DNA from: Mantis religiosa
Lineage: Eukaryota; Arthropoda; Insecta; Mantodea; Mantidae
Length of the DNA: 64,000 nt
NCBI GenBank assembly: GCA_030765055.1
Contig: CM060947.1
Span: 106,064,564 to 106,128,563, forward strand
Direction of reading: 5' to 3'
A program made the position numbers and the translations under genes. A model generated the notes under the pieces. That model was not told the origin of the DNA. It searched no databases and worked only from the letters and a program-made list of their open reading frames with translations. Below, one piece after another: positions 61,211 through 64,000 of this stretch (the stretch's first letter is position 1; the number at the start of each line of letters is the position of its first letter).

Positions 61211-62075
61211 TACAAGGGGCATCCAGAAAGTAAGCTCTGTTTCAATTTATCTCCGCTGCAGCGCTGCGATCGCAATTCCGCACATGCGCGGTAGACGTTC
61301 TGTATCAAGGAGAAGAAACGTGGGCCATTGTGAGATCGCTGTCAGCCACGTACGCTTTGTTGTGCTTGTTTACAATGCCGGTGTTGATTGAAAATCCCGC
61401 CGCTTGTGAAATGAGATCTGTGATTCGTTTTCTGAATGCTAGGAAAGTGAAACCAATTGAAATTTATCGGCAAATTTGCGATGTTTACGGACAAAATGCG
61501 ATGAGTGATACAATGGTGAGAAGATGGGTCCGACAGTTCAATGAAGGACGTAGTGAAAGACGATGAAGAACGAAGTGGGCGTCCATCTTTGGTTACAGAA
61601 GAACTGGTTCACACGAGTGATGACAACACCCAGTACAGCCGCAAGTTTACAATTAGTGCTCTCGCTATGGCATTTCCCCAAATCTCACGATCACTAGTTC
61701 ATGAAATTGTTACCGAAAAACTGATATTTCGTAAATTTTGCTCACGTTGGATGCCAAAGATTCTTACTGAGAAACTCAAAACAAAACGGATGGGTGGTGC
61801 ACTTCAGTTTTTGACCCTACAAGGATTTGGTTGGGACGTGTTTGACCACCCCCCCCCCGTATAGCCCTGACCTCGCTCCTAGTGACTTTCATTTGTTTTT
61901 GCATCTCAAATATTTCCTTGGCGGTCAACACTTTCAACAATGACGAAGAGCTGAAATAAAATGTTTCCAACTGGTTGAAGACACACGCGGCAAACATCTA
62001 TGAAGAAGGTATACAAAAGCTTGTGCCTCGCTATGACAAATGCCATGAAAATATATTAAATATATGGTAATCTAA
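61211..62075 (+). mobile_element. mariner element, internally deleted, one end visible
   Basis: TA at 61,211 is followed by CAAGGGGCATCCAGAAAGTA, which has the look of a mariner terminal repeat. The matching right end was not found, so the 3' boundary is approximate (end of recognisable coding sequence). The transposase between is deleted internally. Confidence 0.65.
61375..62070 (+). pseudogene. mariner transposase, catalytic middle deleted
   Basis: Start near MPVLIENPAACEMRSVIRFL, then KVKPIEIYRQICDVYG and MSDTMVRRWVRQFNEGR, a mariner helix-turn-helix. A frameshift at about 61,552 leads to KDDEERSGRPSLVTEELVH and RKFCSRWMPKILTEKLKTKR. The next conserved block, MGGALQFLTL, runs directly into QGFGWDVFDHPP (about 61,820), which normally lies around 90 residues further on, so the region with the first two catalytic aspartates is gone. 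After a poly-C tract (frameshift) YSPDLAPSDFHLFLHLKYFL and, past more stops, LVPRYDKC mark the C-terminus. Confidence 0.8.
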
Positions 62076-64000
62076 TATAAATCGTTAGAACCATTTTTAA
62101 GATAATCAAACTTTTGCAACGGGCAAAAGGCCATGGGATGGGAGATTTTCTTGAAAATCTTTGTATCGGATCCTAGGACTTTTCCTACGTATTGGACTTT
62201 TCACATAGTTGCGTCGTCCTACACAGACACGCGTGGACACACGGACACACATACACACGCAATGGACCATTTGTAAAAAATGTATTTTTTAATATTCAGA
62301 GAGCCCAAGAGTGAAATAGCAATATCAAACTTTTGCATGGAATATGCCTTGTAATACTAGTAGAAAAAGTAAAAATAAATTATCTAGGCTCTCACAATAT
62401 AAATAACATAAACAAAGTAATTTTGGTCAACTTTTGAATGAACTAGCCATTTAAAGGGTTTTTGTGAGGGAGCACTTTGTCTTAGCAGAATCTACAATGT
62501 TAACCTTTGTTATTTTATTTTCTCTAAAATCTACATTTGTTTCCCTTTAGCCTCGGCTGCTATCAGGTGTCTTTCTCTGCCTCACGGTTTAGGGTGGATA
62601 TACTTTGAAGTACAACTGGGATTGACTGGGATTCATATGCAATATATGCCTTTATCTGATCGTAAATCATATAAAGGCTTCTTTTAAAGTGTTCCGTGGA
62701 ACTTTACAAACATGCGTTTTTCTATATGGTTTGCATATTTTTGGTAATGCTGCTCAGAAAACGTAAAAAGGTAAGTCAAAATTTTGTCATATGGCGTTTA
62801 AAAGTGGATATTATAGGATGCACTAGAAAGCACAATGAAAGTTGAAAATTCCATGTACAGTCAGATTCAAATCATGGAAAATAGAATATACACGTACATT
62901 TATTACTGATCTGTAATGAATTTCTCAAATCTGATTTAGTTTGCGAAAGTTAATAGAAATTCATCAGAATACTGCAACCGTTTCTTATTGTAACCAGATA
63001 AATTAAGTGTACATATTCTTAAACAAGTACCAAATATGAACAGTTCATATAATAAGTTCTTTTTTTTTTTTTTCTTTTTTTCCGTCCACTGATATGTCCG
63101 CCTTTAACATGTAATATACCGTTGGCTAAGGCAACTGCATGTGGGTAGTGTTTTTTTTTCCCCTTACATTTTCTGACTTTCTCTGAATTGCTCTAATATT
63201 TGAAGTTTCCCTTAATTACTTAAGCACTCAATGTTGTAACAAATAAATGCATCGTTGACATTAAAGCACACTTTATTTACAATATAAGCGCCTACGTAGT
63301 GCAAACGTTACACCTGAGACTGATGTTAAAAACACTCTAACATCTTACTGTTAATATTTATTTAAACGTTTAACATAATGGTAAAACTCCCGTTTCCTCG
63401 AATCTTTACAGCAAATTGTTAGTTAATGCATTGTTAATCTCAAAAAATGCAAGCAATAGCTTGTATAAATGCAGACCCCGAACTAAGGGTTTTTTCTCCC
63501 TATAGCAACATTTTCTGTGTTGGTATCTGACATATGTTTGAGGTTAGATTCGCGATGTCAACTGAAAAATCCAAAGGTAAAGGAATTAATGTTTCACCGC
63601 TTAAAAAGCTTTAATTATAGAACTGTTTACTAAGTATAATGGAATATGTAGTGGGGAAAAGCCGACGGACTTACATTAATAATAATAATGCAGCCTGGTA
63701 GAAAATCTGCGAGTAATTTAAATGAAATGCATGCATTTCCCCCAAGAAGCTTAAAACGGTTTAAAACTGGTGATGGACATAACACTAAAGCCGAAGTTGA
63801 CGCAAGCAAGTTATCGCCGAACAAAACTACTGTTTGTTTCTAGAAGCAATTACTTCGGAAGCCTTCCGATAAATCCACAAAATCCAACTGTCATTAAACG
63901 AAACGAGCCAGTAGCATAAAATCTCAATAATGAACACTTGTAACTTAGAACAAAGAGGCACGCTTATGTTGGTGGCATTCTAATCTCTCGTAATGCTCAC
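62076..64000. other. No recognisable gene
   Basis: AT-rich DNA with a short ACAC-rich patch near 62,220-62,262 and T-runs at 63,058-63,082. No identifiable coding exon. Confidence 0.45.

Overview
The window looks like non-coding, repeat-dense insect chromosomal DNA. It is AT-rich with no operons or bacterial signals. It holds tRNA-derived SINEs, several Tc1/mariner-superfamily elements, hAT, PIF/Harbinger-like and Mutator-like remnants, non-LTR retrotransposons, Penelope-like copies with a GIY-YIG endonuclease, two solo LTRs with arthropod-type TATA/Inr promoters, and four near-perfect (ATT)n arrays of about 0.5 to 1.1 kb. The mix suggests a large, TE-rich insect genome; a cockroach/termite-type genome is my best guess, but this rests on family resemblance only.

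Layout. 0.45-3.7 kb: a solo LTR, a tRNA-derived SINE and the 3' end of a Mutator-like element. 6.6-9.3 kb: a mariner split by a SINE, a LINE 3' end and an (ATT)n array. 11.3-12.7 kb: a Tc1/mariner-superfamily element with 30-bp inverted ends and TA duplications. 13.8-17.4 kb: SINEs, a long decayed hAT transposase, a mariner-like transposase and a Penelope 3' end with an inverted 5' segment. 18.4-27.1 kb: the densest nest, with a LINE inside a SINE, a twin-primed LINE inside another LINE, a 2.5 kb LINE carrying a SINE, and an inverted partner of that LINE. 27.4-30.8 kb: an unclassified repeat and a transposase broken by two SINEs. 31.6-33.3 kb: a Tc1 element with both ends and a recognisable DD34E triad. 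34.7-36.6 kb: an SGNH-esterase-like retroelement fragment, a LINE 3' end and unclassified repeats. 38.4-49.96 kb: (GT)n beside a mariner, (ATT)n, (CT)n arrays, a PIF/Harbinger-like deletion derivative and the larger Penelope copy. 50-64 kb: mostly sparse AT-rich DNA with a hAT C-terminus, one possible host signal-peptide exon, a solo LTR with a 5-bp target duplication, an (AAT)n array and an internally deleted mariner.

No complete host gene is visible. The best host candidate is a first coding exon on the minus strand at 57,589-57,679: a signal peptide followed by a consensus GTAAGT splice donor, with a possible TATA/Inr promoter upstream. A weaker internal-exon candidate ends at 5,360. Every recognisable transposase or reverse transcriptase is broken by stops, frameshifts, deletions or nested insertions, so no intact autonomous element is seen. 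Because insertions interrupt one another with readable target-site duplications, the window gives a partial relative chronology of mobile-element activity. Boundaries and family assignments were made by eye; approximate edges are noted in the entries.
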